Shown: positions 43,463-55,271 of the stretch, piece by piece | How the letters are laid out: every line of letters starts with the position of its first letter | Position numbering within the stretch: the first letter of the stretch is position 1 | Assembly (NCBI GenBank): GCA_001414345.1 | Contig: LLCB01000071.1 | Location: 1 to 64,000 of the forward strand | Source of the DNA: Hymenoscyphus infarciens | Taxonomy: Eukaryota; Ascomycota; Leotiomycetes; Helotiales; Helotiaceae | Direction: 5' to 3' | Length of the DNA: 64,000 nucleotides | Position numbers and translations under genes: made by a program | The notes under the pieces: generated by a model | Databases searched by the model: none | What the model was told of the DNA's origin: nothing | What the model saw: only the letters and a program-made list of their open reading frames with translations

Positions 43463-45769
43463 CTACAATGTTGTCACATTCCCGCTCTCTTTCTCTTTGC
43501 TGCCCTTGAGCCACGCCTTGACCCAGTCAACTTTGTCGGTAAGCCAGGCCCAAAAGTCATCCTTCTCGTCTTCTGAAACCACACTGTCGTCGTCGACAAC
43601 TGGTCGGTCGACTTTTCCTTCCTCGACAGGGTCAACACCCACTGGAACCAGATCAGGAGAGTAAACGTTGGGATCTGAGGCTCCGCTATCCTCAATGGGC
43701 GAAATTGAAACAACGGCATCCAGGCCAGCTTCCCCAGTCTGTGAAGCTGGTGGTGATGATAGGGCAGACGAAACCGGTAATGAAGATGAAGAAGTTGTCG
43801 TGGATGGAGCAGGATCGCTAAGCTCTTGAGGTGTAGGCTCAGAAGAATGGAGGCCAACGGTCTTGAGCGGGAGCCTGAGAGTTCCATTATTGGGCTTCGG
43901 GGTCAGACCCAGCGAGTCGCAGATAATGTTGTAAACCTCAGTGTTTTGAAATGGGAGAACGCGACTATTTGGTTCGTGCGGGAAGGCTGGCCCTCTTGCA
44001 ACGAAAATTGCACGCATAAGGGGATGTTCGTGATCATATCCATGGAGTCCTCGGGGCTGGTAAACTAGCCCCTTTTCTTTCCCTTCGGCTACATTAAACT
44101 CATCCTTGGTCGTTATCGCCCAGCCAGTCTTTGGAATTATCCATAGTGGAGCAATTCGTTCATTCTTTGAGAAATGATAACGTTCAGGCATATTCTTGTC
44201 GCGAAGATAAACTTCAAAATTCGGGTTCTTCGATGCCTCCTCGGCAAGTGTATCGTAAAGCCTCTGAAGGTGCTCGGGGTTTTTCGGGCGAAGACCGTAG
44301 AGAGGCCAGCCGTCCATATGCTCGACTAAACTCGTGTCAATAATGTCTTCTAACTGAATGAGTCGAGTAACGTCCGTAGTGGCCATCCCATGGTCGGAGA
44401 CAATTACTACATTGACGATTGAAGTCAAGTTTCGTGCTTCCAACCCACTGAACAGCTCGTCCAGCATATCATCAACGTCGGTAATGGTTGTTCGAATTTC
44501 CGTGCTATTAGGTCCGAACTTATGGCCATCCTGGTCAACGTTGGGTACATAAGCAGCAACGAGTTGCGGTCGCATGTCGACAACTTCCGCAACCTCGTCC
44601 TCCTCTCCAGGCTTGTCTAGAAGTTCGAGTATTCTGCTTGCTTTGTTTGTCAATTCTTCATTCCCATTATACGTATCCAAAAAGGCAGGCTCGACAGCCA
44701 TGATATGCGCCTCGCTTCCAGGCCACATATGGATGGCAGTTCTTATTCCTTGTTCCTCAGCCGTAACCCATAAAGGCTCACCACCCCACCACTTTGGCAA
44801 CATTGCTAACGGATTTGTGTAAAAGAACTCTTCTTTCAGCTCCGGGTCCCAAAATGTGTTTCCGACAATTCCATGTGCTTCGGGGTATAGGCCAGTGACG
44901 AGGGTATAGTGATTGGGGAAGGTAACAGAAGGAAAACTCGGCATCATGTAGGCTGGGGAGACTCCTTCTTCGACGAAGGATTTCAACCTTGGCGTGATTC
45001 CCCGATATAACATGTCGGCTCTGAATCCATCCAAGCTTATCAATATAGTTGTGGGGGCAAATAAAGCTGTACCATTGCTCATCATTGTCTGATTGGCTTT
45101 TATTCCTTTCCGATTCAGCGAAAGTTTCCAGGCTATCAAAACGAGAATGGCGAATCCGACTGTAATCAACAGGTGTATGAAACACCACCTTCGCCATTTC
45201 CGTCGTTTTTGTGATTTCTCGCCCTGCAGACCAAGCAGACCTCTGCGATCAAGCTCATCGCTACCTTCTGTCTCGCTGCTCTCCCCCGTTGCACTGCCTT
45301 CTTTCATTCCACCTTCCTCCATCTCGTACAGTAATCGGCCGTCCTCTCCCCGTTCTGCGTCGTGCATCAATTTCTCCTTCTTCTCACTCCTCCTTGCTCT
45401 CCTGTTTTTCCGTCGTTCCCTTCTGCCACGTCCTACTTCCCCCTTTTCACTCATCTCAAGTCCTCCTGCGTTGGGTAATTCGCTATAACTCTTCGAAAAT
45501 AGCTTCTTGAAGGGAGCCGGTATCGACATGGCACTTCCTCGTCGGCCTCGCTTCCTGCTCTCTTCCAACAACTTATGCCTTTCTTCTTCTTCAATTAACA
45601 CACTTCTATCGTGCGCGCGAATGTCCGCGCTTGTGCGAGCCCCCAAGAGGACTTCATCATCTTCGCTATCTGTCTCCTGGTCGCTGCGCTCGCTGTGAAT
45701 GCTCGAGGCATCGTCGTCATAATTCGAGGGAGAGAGGAAAGATGTTGAGGTATCGCGAGGCTGGGACAT
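43463..45769 (-). CDS. NPP1: Type II membrane nucleotide pyrophosphatase/phosphodiesterase (NPP)
   Basis: Intronless, 768 aa. A long charged cytosolic N-terminus (1-195) precedes one signal-anchor helix (about 196-216), so the catalytic domain faces the lumen or vacuole. The alkaline-phosphatase-fold phosphodiesterase domain shows L-D-G-F-R-A-D (metal ligand D247), P-S-F-P-S-V-T-F-P-N-H-Y with nucleophile T283, V-D-Q-D-G-H-K-F-G-P and S-D-H-G-M metal ligands, and H-G-Y-D near the end. The C-terminus is Ser/Thr/Pro-rich, then acidic. Yeast Npp1/Npp2 are the closest functional models: they hydrolyse nucleotides extracellularly during phosphate starvation. The start is the first ATG and gives a normal family length. 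Confidence 0.92.
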   Translation of the reverse strand: MSQPRDTSTSFLSPSNYDDDASSIHSERSDQETDSEDDEVLLGARTSADIRAHDRSVLIEEEERHKLLEESRKRGRRGSAMSIPAPFKKLFSKSYSELPNAGGLEMSEKGEVGRGRRERRKNRRARRSEKKEKLMHDAERGEDGRLLYEMEEGGMKEGSATGESSETEGSDELDRRGLLGLQGEKSQKRRKWRRWCFIHLLITVGFAILVLIAWKLSLNRKGIKANQTMMSNGTALFAPTTILISLDGFRADMLYRGITPRLKSFVEEGVSPAYMMPSFPSVTFPNHYTLVTGLYPEAHGIVGNTFWDPELKEEFFYTNPLAMLPKWWGGEPLWVTAEEQGIRTAIHMWPGSEAHIMAVEPAFLDTYNGNEELTNKASRILELLDKPGEEDEVAEVVDMRPQLVAAYVPNVDQDGHKFGPNSTEIRTTITDVDDMLDELFSGLEARNLTSIVNVVIVSDHGMATTDVTRLIQLEDIIDTSLVEHMDGWPLYGLRPKNPEHLQRLYDTLAEEASKNPNFEVYLRDKNMPERYHFSKNERIAPLWIIPKTGWAITTKDEFNVAEGKEKGLVYQPRGLHGYDHEHPLMRAIFVARGPAFPHEPNSRVLPFQNTEVYNIICDSLGLTPKPNNGTLRLPLKTVGLHSSEPTPQELSDPAPSTTTSSSSLPVSSALSSPPASQTGEAGLDAVVSISPIEDSGASDPNVYSPDLVPVGVDPVEEGKVDRPVVDDDSVVSEDEKDDFWAWLTDKVDWVKAWLKGSKEKESGNVTTL

Positions 45770-47759
45770 AGTTACGAAAACAGTGCGTACATTGGAGGTT
45801 GGTTGTTTGCAATTGGATATTCTGTACGGGGCATGAGGCTGCCACGGAGTACATGCACGTGAGTTTAAAAGTGGGGCTCCGAAGCCTTGTAGCCTGCAAA
45901 TTGAGGGTTCAAACGCAAAGCGCCCCCCCTATCGTGGGTGTTCTGTACTATACAGAATCTAGCCTAATCGAGGCCCTTGTTAAAGGGTTTATAAGGAAGT
46001 TTTAAGTAGGGATTAGTATCAAAAAGCAACAATATTCTACAAGGGTAAAGGGCCTATAATTAATAAAGCTTAGACTTTTTTAAGGTAATTAAAATAAAAT
46101 TTGGTTTTTTCGCTCCCGCTCCCTCCTCCTCTCTCCTTTTTAAACATAGACAGATTCTTCTAAGTCACTTCAAAAGTAAGGAATTCAAGAGCTTACGTAT
46201 AGACGCACGTATACGTATAAGCACGCGAAGTAGTAAACTTTATCTAAAACGTCTAATTTCGTTACTTATTCTTTTAAAAGAAGCGATTTCGTAGAAGTAG
46301 AGGATTAGCGAAAAAAGAAGAGAGTAATCAAGTAATCGTATAACGTAAGGCTATTCTCAAATACTACCTAAATACTAAGAGCACTAACCCTTCACGTAAC
46401 CTCTACAGCCTCTTAAAGTACTTAAAACTACAAAGCTAGCGCCCATAGTACCCACTTCTCTTAGAAAGAGTTCAAGTACCATTCTTAAATTCCACTTTTT
46501 TATCCTAGCTAGCTTACTTACAGGGTTAAAAACCCTTATTAGAGTATACTAGACACACCGAGGGAGTGTTCTGGATACTCATCTTGCTTTCGTAGGGAAT
46601 ATAAGAATACAGAAATCTTTGTTCTTATCCAATTGTGATGCGAGTTTTTGTTTCGCATAAAAACTGTACCCAAGCATCTAGATAAATAAAGAACTAGGAA
46701 GTGAAGTTATTCACAGAAGCTTTCTACTACTGTTTTTGTTATCCAGGGCGAGGCAGCTTAGAAGAGAGCACCCGCGCATCGTTCTAACTTCTAAATTCAC
46801 ATTTGTTTGAGGAAATAGTGGTTCATCCGACGAGTGCAAATTCATTGGCGGAAGTCGTTTCAGGTTTTTTCGTTCTCTGGTTCTATCCCCCCCCCTTAAG
46901 TAAATGTAATCGCACGGCCGCTGTGCCATACTAAATGTCTGTGCACTCTACATTTAGTTCTGGGGGGGGATAGTTTCATATAAGAGGAAAAAGGGAGTTT
47001 GAGGGTAGGTCAGACGACCAAGGGATCGGGATTTTCCATCTTCATCTCAATTTCACTACTAGCGGAAAAAACCAGCGTTGAGCAATAATCGCTCCAAGAT
47101 AAGGCTCAAGTCACCTTCACCGAGTGTGCGCGTTTTTCACTCCTCGCCCCTCCTATCACAGCATCAGCTGCAATTATTCCCCTCCATCACCATCACGATA
47201 CCCCTCGTTTTCACACAAATTACATCAAAGGGCACAGCCACCCTCCGATCTCTTGTTTTAGGAGTTTTTTTAAGTTCGTCGATGCAGATCACTGGCTGAA
47301 GAGGCCACAGGAGCACCGTGTCATCTATGCGGGATTTATATCCTCGCTTGTCGCTTGCAGAAAAGGGGTATGAATAAATGCCTCAACCCCGCTTTCCAAC
47401 TTTGACAACAACACCGATCTACTCCCCCGCCTGATATACGAGAACATACAAGAAGATACAGAGGGTATCAACTTGCTACAAATATTTCCATCCATTCTTG
47501 AACTCATCTTCCATCACCGAATAACTCAAAAGTTTCAAACAGCACATTCAAATAGAACTTACAATGGATCCCCTTTCATGTTTCACGATGGAAATCGGTC
47601 TTCTCGTCACCATGGTAGTGATGCAATTCCTTGAGCCAAAGCTGTCGCAGTTTGAAGAGATGTGACTGAAGAGTATGTATTTCGGCCTTCCCACGAACTA
47701 AAGGCACCGCTAACATTTTGCAAGAATGAGTCTTTGGGCGCTTTCCAACACAATCGCTT
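45770..47759. other. Intergenic with RIP-like debris at about 45960-46560
   Basis: The debris is TpA-rich with a short CT-rich island (about 46105-46145). 46890-46970 holds runs of C and G. From 47380 to 47563 the sequence looks like a 5' leader in front of a 33-codon frame. No long gene is supported. Confidence 0.45.
47564..47665 (+). CDS. Possible 33-aa short open reading frame
   Basis: An ATG in ACAATGG follows about 180 bases of CA/CT-rich, leader-like sequence. The frame encodes a peptide with a central hydrophobic run (I-G-L-L-V-T-M-V-V-M) and ends in TGA. It is tail-to-tail with the permease gene, 94 bp away. No homologue known to me; support is contextual only. Confidence 0.2.
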   Translation: MDPLSCFTMEIGLLVTMVVMQFLEPKLSQFEEM

Positions 47760-49894
47760 TCAAACATTCGTCACTGGCAAGGTGGAACCATCCAAATCCT
47801 TCTTGTTCTCTCCGATACTTGGTACATCACCCACAGACTCGACACCCTCAAACACTTCAGGCCTTTCAAGCATATGATGCTAGAACTGTTAGCTTTCGAT
47901 CTTCCCATAGCATATGAGCCACATACTTCGACATTTATAACAGGGCCCTTGAACCATTTATGGGCAGACACAAACCACCAAATAATGACAAACGTCATCG
48001 GACCTCCGTACACAACGACCGTCCAGTTCATCAACTCAGCGGTCAGGTCGTTACCACGAACAGATGGAAAGCAAAGCATGGGAACCATGATGAGAATGAA
48101 AGCACAAGCCATCGCTCCAATGGGCTTGCTGAACTTTCCCAAATGCCATGGACCTGCCCTGAATCGGTTCCCAACGAAAAACACTCGAATGAAAATGGGA
48201 ATCGTGAACGCCACCTACACAAATTAGCAACTGCGACGAATCAAAGTTAAGGGGGGGACTTGCCATTGCAGATATGGCTCCAACACTGAAAATGGCACCA
48301 ATTGCAACCGGCCCTCCAAAAATCAAAAGAAGCAGAAGAATTCCAATCGTGGTATTGAACCATACTGCATTGACCGGGGTGTATGTGTGTTTGTTCACTT
48401 TCTTGATCCAATTTGAAGCTGGGAAACAATCGTCTCTTGCGTATGCAAACGTCACTCTAGACGCGGCCTGGAAAACGATATTTAGTTTTCTTCGCTTAGG
48501 AGACTTCGAGAAATACTTACCACCATACAACCCTGGCCCATCGAAAAGCCACAAACAATAGTAAGAGCAAGAATCGCCAATGCTGTGTTTTGTGGCATCA
48601 CTTGTACCAAATACGAAGCCCACGGTTGGCCGAGATCCGACTCGACAACGGTAGAGATATCGACAACTGTGTAAGCAACTACAAGCTGCAAAGCCCATCC
48701 AGCCAGACCCCCAACACCACTTGTCATGACGATGGCACGCGGTGCTGCAATATTGGCATTGCTGCATTCTTCAGAGAGATGAAAAGGCGCATCGTATCCT
48801 GACATAGTCCAAATGATTGCGAGGAAGCTCATTAGTACGGCTATTCCGTCAGGCCAATCTGTTCCATTCTGAATTGACCATACTTGTTTCGAGGGAAAGA
48901 ATTTCGCGGTATCGGCCGTCCCAGTGACTGATGCAGGGATGATAATAATAACGATAAATAGTGCGATCTGGATTTTGTGAGTCTTGTAGTTCGGGAGTAT
49001 ATGAGTTGGAATAGGAATTTATTAGGAGAGTTTTATCTCAAAGCAATTTTACTTACCATGTTCAATGTTGATCCAAACGAATTGTACCTTGCAATCCATA
49101 ATGTTGGCATGCTCGAAATGCAAGCATGAATAATCATTACAAAAACAGTTAGAAGAAAGGTGTGGTAATTTTTGGGAACATAATCCGGGTGAGTAATAGA
49201 AGCGCTAGCAAGAATCATTGCCGCTAGGGCGTAATCAACACTTGGTGCTCCAGTTACCTGAACCATCCAGTTACTCCAACCAGTGATCCAAGCCGCAAAT
49301 GGACCATATCCCGGGGGTGCTAAAACCTGTCGTCGAGTTGGTTAGTATGTGTTTTGTTGAGAATTGGTTGCGAAAATAAAGGGACTTTACTGCTGCTGCA
49401 TAATATAAACCACCACTAAGTCAGGTTAGTATCTGATTCAAGATGACGAATCGAGAGATTACGACATACCTTGTTGGCATACTTGAGCAAAGTTCGGCCA
49501 TTCCCATAGCAACACATTGGACTAAACGGACGTATAATCAGTCCCTCTTTCATCAAGAGCATCAAAAAGGAATGTACTCACTAAAAAACCAACTGATCAA
49601 CCATCCCCATACCATCCCACCAGTTCCCGCATAACCCATTCCGTAGGACAAAGTACTAGCAAAACTGGGTAGCAATCCCAAAACAGCAAAAGAAACACAA
49701 AAGGTCGTCCAAAGTGAAAACTCTCTCTTGAATTCCTGCTTGTATCCAAGTGCTACCAAGGCAGCTTCGTCAGCAGTAAGCCCCTCGTAATTTGGAACAT
49801 CACCATTCGGAAAAATGGAAGTGACTGATGTTTTCCGAGGATCAATCACCCGATGGGAGTCATGATTGCTCTTTACTTCCTTAAGGGAAGACAT
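47760..49894 (-). CDS. Amino-acid/GABA/choline-type permease (APC superfamily, 8 exons)
   Basis: 572 aa from exons 49894-49582, 49521-49470, 49415-49391, 49326-49057, 48967-48521, 48467-48264, 48214-47927 and 47879-47760. The third exon is only 25 bp. Intron 48215-48263 begins GC (GCAAGT) and ends AG. About twelve helices are visible. Early motifs are A-L-G-Y-K-Q-E-F-K-R-E-F-S, then G-M-A-E-L-C-S-S-M-P-T-S-G-G-L-Y-Y, which is completed only by joining the 52-bp and 25-bp exons. Later come G-P-F-A-A-W-I-T-G-W and S-G-Y-D-A-P-F-H-L-S-E-E. These match the fungal GABA-permease/choline-transporter branch. It imports an amino acid or amine across the plasma membrane; the exact substrate is not predictable. 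No regulatory site is evident. Confidence 0.92.
49391..49415 (-). other. 25-bp micro-exon of the permease gene
   Basis: Third exon, encoding G-G-L-Y-Y-A-A-A with one base of the preceding Ser codon. Bounded by acceptor ACTTAG and donor GTAAAG. Automated gene finders commonly miss exons this short. Confidence 0.8.
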
Positions 49895-51636
49895 ATTAAG
49901 CGGGTTTTGGAGGCGTATGGTATGACCAAATTTGTCGCTGTGAAACCCCCCAGGAGAGTTGAGGACTCTACGGAGTATATAACCGCGCCAGCGAACGCGG
50001 AGGAATAGGTTGGCTTATCGCCCCCAGATCGCTTTCATGGGTTGTTGAGCCTTGCTGCTTCGTCTTCAGACTTGGTGGAGTAGCTGATGGTTATGTAGTA
50101 CGGCAAGTATCGGACTCTTCATTTAGAAGTTACACCCTGGCACAAGCTTTCAAGCGTTCGAGGTATGCTTGTCGCGATCTCCTACCCCGTACCTGTCTAA
50201 AGAAATACAGTATCACTCCAAGAGGCTTCTCATCAACCAAATAATCGTGATACCTACTGTACCACTTTGTAGCATTCGATTCTTTCTCTAGTTCTATACA
50301 GTAACAAAAACAAATCCTCGTACTGTTGAATCAAAAGATTCTGCATATCAACAACGGTGATGTTCTGGTGTTCATCCCAACCTCCCCTGGACCTTATCTT
50401 TCGCCTATCATGCCCCTATCCACACTGGCTGAAGCGGGCCGAAGTGTTTCTCACGCACCAATGAAATCGCCAACTCACCTTATCACGATTGCAGGCTGGA
50501 AACCTAATTCACGAAATTCCGTGTTCTTGATGTCACCTGGCTATTACAACATTTGTTTAGTTGTTACATTTTCACCCTCTATTTTCTCAAGAAAAACAAA
50601 GGAATACACCTAAGTTTTGAAATCTCAAATTGCTCTAGATTCCTACCCCACAATGTCGGCACTACCTACCCAAAAGGCATCGAACAGTTGTAGCGAAATT
50701 AAATACAAGGGTCAAGATCTAATCAAAAAATGTCCTTGAACACACAGACAAGGCCCTAAGCCAAATGCCAGGGCTTTGTGGGGTTTCCAGGGCATTTACA
50801 GGGCCTGGGTGGTGTTGATCTCGTTACATCGGATACGTTGTAGCTAAATGTGGGGAAGTTTTTGTTACGTATTTCAATGGTCTCCGCACGACGGATAAGA
50901 TGCAGAGAAGCAACCGGATCCCTGCAAACCAGTGAATTCCCGAGCATGGTCCATTTTCGTGGTGTCCGTTCTGTTTTGCTGTTTTGAGGCATTGTTTTGA
51001 CCTACTTTGGCATGTGGATGATGTTTTACGAGAAAGTGTGTCACGCGTCGAGTCCTTATCATGGATCTCACCGGCTTCCGCTGTTCAGTTCGGGTAGCTT
51101 GGAGTCTTTGAATCTCTCTCTTATTGCCAAAACCAACCATACTCTCTTAATAAATTGATTGGAAAAATAGAAGCTAAGAAGGGAAACTTTGGTTTTTTCT
51201 CTCTTTCTTAGACTTCCAGACATTTGCTTTTCCTAATAGCAGGAGCTCCTTGTAGATAACAAAAGTGGTACATGACCTCCCTTTGTTCTTTCCAGCCCTA
51301 TAGCACAATCTAATATAGTGTACTATTGACCTAGATCGATGATTTGGGGGGAAAAAATCATTATTTCAAAAGATCTGGGCTATTTGAATTACTCTTGAAA
51401 ACTGGAATTGGGTGGGCAGATCGGACCTGTCATATTTACCGCCTTTGCTGTCTACATCGAGAGAAGATCAGCTCTTAAGTAAGACTTCAAGAAGCCTCTC
51501 TTGCTTTTATCGGGTGTTTTAGAGAAAATTCCTGATTTTTCTACGTAACTTTGGTGCTCGCTTAAAGTCTTCCTTTAGGAGGGTGGGGGTAAGTTTAAAA
51601 TATTTTCGACTGTTGTTTCCATAAATACAGATGGAC
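49895..51636. other. Intergenic, 1.7 kb
   Basis: Promoter side of the permease. Frames at 50326-50613 (+) and 50756-51140 (-) carry no recognised feature. Confidence 0.45.
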
Positions 51637-53961
51637 TCAACTATCCACCACACCAGCACAAATAATAGTCAAGCTAGCTAATGCCAACATGAATGCACCA
51701 ATTGAAAAAGCATCCTCTATACTACCCCTGATAACAGACCAATATATTCCGAACACAGTACCCCAGCTCCAAATACTGTCGTGGCGAGAAGAGCAACCCT
51801 TTGATGATTCAACCCCTCCACCAGGTGTAGTCCCCAACCAATTTCTCCCGCTCTCGCAATCACACCAGTCATCCTTCTGGGAAGTCGATCAAAGTACTGA
51901 GCACTATCTTCAGCTTTATGTGGAGTGTTGAAGAAGTGAAGAAGTGTATTTTTTCCTACGGGTGTAATGCGATCGATTGGAACCGGCCGGTACAGATAAT
52001 CTTTGTTTTGGGGAGATGGTATAGTTTTTTTGTAGTCGATGTTGTGTTTGATATACGCTGTCTTGCTTTTTTCGAAGAATTCAAAGTTCACAAATAAGAT
52101 GTCTTTGATCTTTAGGAGCTTCAAGATTGACCAGACCTTCCACAGAAGAGAAAATTGTTGTTAATATGCATTGTGTGAGTCCCTCATGATGGTGAAAGCC
52201 TCGCAGTCGGCCGTTATTCCTGTGGTGCATGGTTGAAGAAGAGCAGCGGTCGTGGTTACTTTACTGCTACCGAGAAGGAGGTGCGAAGGCCGTTGCAGAT
52301 CTGGAATGCCGGGCGTGTGCATACCTGGAAACAGTTGCAATGGGTAAGCTGGTTTTTTTTCGCTGACTTGGTACTGCTGATGCCATTGTGTTTGCGGAGC
52401 TTTTCGATGAGGTGGTTGAAGTTGAGGCTACGAAGAAACCGCTTTGGTTTAGCTGTAAGTCCCAGAAGGTCGTGTTTGCACTGCCCCGTTCTCATTATGC
52501 AGCAGCTCGCGGTAATTTTTAGCTGCACCTTCTTGCAGCTCCTCAAAGTCATCCCATAGGTACTCGCCGCATGACTATAAGAGTTAGTAACTCTAGCTAG
52601 TTTCGACGAGAGAGATATTCGGACTTACACAATTCCATCTTACTCTCACCTTTCCTTCTGATAATACCGGTTCCTTTGATTGCATTATATTGGATAGCCA
52701 GCCTCGAATTCCAGTATTCGGAGAGCATCGATTTGGTGATTTGGTAAGCACTCGAAAAATATGCCTCTAAGGGTACCGGCGGCCTTATGGAATTCCCAAG
52801 CTCTCTCTTGAAAGTGGCAAACGCTTGGGAATTGAAAAAGAAGTTCCCAAACACATCCCCAAAAGAGAAAGCTAAAGTCTTGCCCGTCTCGTTGGGAGTG
52901 ATAAGATCTTCCAAAAACAGATTCCCGTCACCCTATACCGTGTTGCATATGGCATAAGCAGGCCAGAAACACAACGGAGTGTTTACGAGATGCCCCAATT
53001 CTCTTTCTTGCTCTGAATTAGCCTCTTCTCGCAAATCGCTCCCGAGTCTTTCTAGCAATCGTCTCAAGGAAATTTCGAATGTCTCCAAACTCATGTTCTT
53101 TCACAAGCTGAGTAATAGAGACCTTGCAAGAATGTGTTGCCATACAGAGAGCAAACAAACTTGTCCTTGAAATTGTCAAAGGCCCGGTGTATCGTCGGGG
53201 GTTTCTCTTTAGGAGTCCAGCGCTCGATTATGGAATTAGGTTCTGAATTTCGAATGCTAACATGTTGAATGTCGGTGATCGACTTCCTCGCAATTGATGT
53301 TATATCTCGTTGTGCTCTTCAAAGGTGATGTTTCAGGGTTCTCTCTTGGTATTAAAGGAGCAATTAGTCGTGATTCTTCCCCCAGTTCTCTTTCTAGCTC
53401 CTGTTCATCCTGTAATTCGTCTATCTCCCTCAACAGAAAATTTTCTTCTTTTTTCGTCGCACGGCTTTGCTGGTTACTTGCATCGAGTAATTCACAAACT
53501 TCCAGGCAAGTGGTTTCCGGCTGATCAACGAGCCCGTTCGCTGCATCTAGCACCCCAGCCAGAACATGGAGGTTGGGGCGTTGCTGTCGAAGTTCCTCGA
53601 GGGCAAGCAGCTCTTTTTTACCTTTTCATGGCGACGACTGCAGCTCTCTTCTCAATTTATCATTATCTCTTCTCTCAACATCTAGCTCATTGGCTAATTC
53701 GTTTTCTCTCTCAAAAGCGTCCTGTTTTTCTTGTTTGAGTAGGCGGGTTTCCCGGTGGCTTTCCTTGAATTTTCCTTTGATGTGATCAACGTTATCTTCA
53801 AGGCGACGAATCCGTTCATCGGCGGCATTGAGTGCTTTATTCAAAGCTTTGGGAATGTGACGTTGAATTTGTAGCTCCTGAGAGTCGAACGGCGATTCGG
53901 CATCGAAAGAAGCTCTAGAAGCTCGACTGGAAGAGTCAATGGAGGATCCAGATTTGGGCAC
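51637..53961 (-). pseudogene. Broken coiled-coil, C-terminally membrane-anchored fungal protein
   Basis: From the ATG at 53961 a Ser/Asp-rich then coiled-coil region (E-R-I-R-R-L-E-D..E-L-D-V-E-R-R) runs into an in-frame TGA at 53626-53628, after which the same frame continues as coding (E-L-L-A-L-E-E-L-R-Q-Q) to 53257. Further pieces follow in other frames: about 53096-52933 (ends in TAG), 52914-52597 (F-S-F-G-D-V-F-G-N-F-F-F), about 52545-52230, and 52124-51637. In the last, G-W-G-L-H-L-V-E-G and two membrane helices are split by a frameshift near 51735-51760. Several breaks in a row mean a pseudogene. The CGA-to-TGA type stop fits RIP. The motifs resemble a large family of fungal membrane-anchored hypothetical proteins whose function I do not know. 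Upstream it abuts AT-rich debris. Confidence 0.7.
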
Positions 53962-55010
53962 TAATACTATCGATAAAATATCGAGGGGGTCTCTGACGGT
54001 TATCTTATCGGATATATATGCTATATTAATATATATCGATATATCGAGTTATATGAATGTTATAAATCCGTGCTAATAGCTAATAGAATCTATAGAATCA
54101 CTAGACTCGACTTTATATAAGTTATAGACTTTTTATTAATATAATATAATAATATAATATAAGTAAGTGCTTAGCTCTCTTAAAGTAGTTAGTCTAGATT
54201 AATAGATATAGCATTTATATAAAAGAAAATTAACTTTTAAAAAAAAAACTATATTATGTAATTTATATTTACTTTGTAGAGCTACTAGCTTAATATTTAG
54301 CGATAATCGTCTCTTTTTTTACTAACGATATATTACGCTAATTATCTTAGAGTATAAAAGTATTACTATATTAGTATCTAAGTCTAGAAGGAAATTAATA
54401 CCTAAGTCTATATCTCTACTATCTTTAAATTTATTATAGCTAGAGAAGGATTTTCTTTTAGTAGTTAAAGTTAGGTCTATCTAACGAATTAACAAATAAA
54501 TAAAACTTTAATTAATCTCTTTATTTATAGATAATTAGATATTCACTATTCGTATTATTCGTATTCGTAGTATAATTAATTATTTATAAATAATTACTAC
54601 TATTCGTAAATAAACTTATTATATATATATATAAGAAGTAATAAGCCTTAGCGCTGCTACTACGTAATAGATATAATCCGTACGTTATTTATACTAATAT
54701 AACTTTACATAAGCTTTTAATCTAGTTTTAATTGCTCTTTTATAAAAGCTCTATACTCTCTCTATTAACGCTTTTAATTTTAAAGAAATCTTACTCGTTG
54801 AATTAAGTTAGTTATATAGAAGAGTTATTTCTTAGGGTTTAGTAGTATAACTATAATAAGAGGGTTTTATACTAAAACATATTACTATAGAGAATATCTG
54901 CTAATCTAAACCTTCTATTCGTGAATTTATTCGTATACCCTCAAATCCGCTACGAATACGATAAATCGACGGATATCCGTAGGAGGAATATTCGTTGGAC
55001 AGACCTAGTC
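53962..55010. mobile_element. TpA-rich transposon debris, heavily mutated
   Basis: About 1 kb of extremely AT-rich sequence with no frame, lying directly against the pseudogene start. Its right end (54991-55010), reverse-complemented, reads GACTAGGTCTGTCCAACGAA and agrees at 17 of 20 positions with 23951-23970, next to another AT-rich block. Repeated ATTCGTA motifs occur at 54545-54610. Probably an old, RIP-mutated DNA transposon; class uncertain. Confidence 0.45.
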
Positions 55011-55271
55011 GAAGTAGAGTGCACGTTCTTCTTCGGTGCATTTTTCACTGCTCTCCTCGGCTCATCGTAGTCCAACGCATTTGCAGGGCGGAGATTGGGG
55101 GAATCATACCCGGTTATTTTCTTTGTTTGTGGGTCCTCGTCAACGTAGGCAGGGCGGGGAGTGGAACTTATGGTTAGTGGCTAATTCGTAGTGCGTTAGC
55201 TAGAATGTGTTAGATTGCGATGTCTCATTTATCTTATAGCAAAAAGCTTCAAGGAACTGATTCGTGTAGTG
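55011..55271. other. Short non-repetitive spacer
   Basis: Between two repeat blocks. A 60-codon frame at 54995-55177 is not convincing. Confidence 0.4.
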
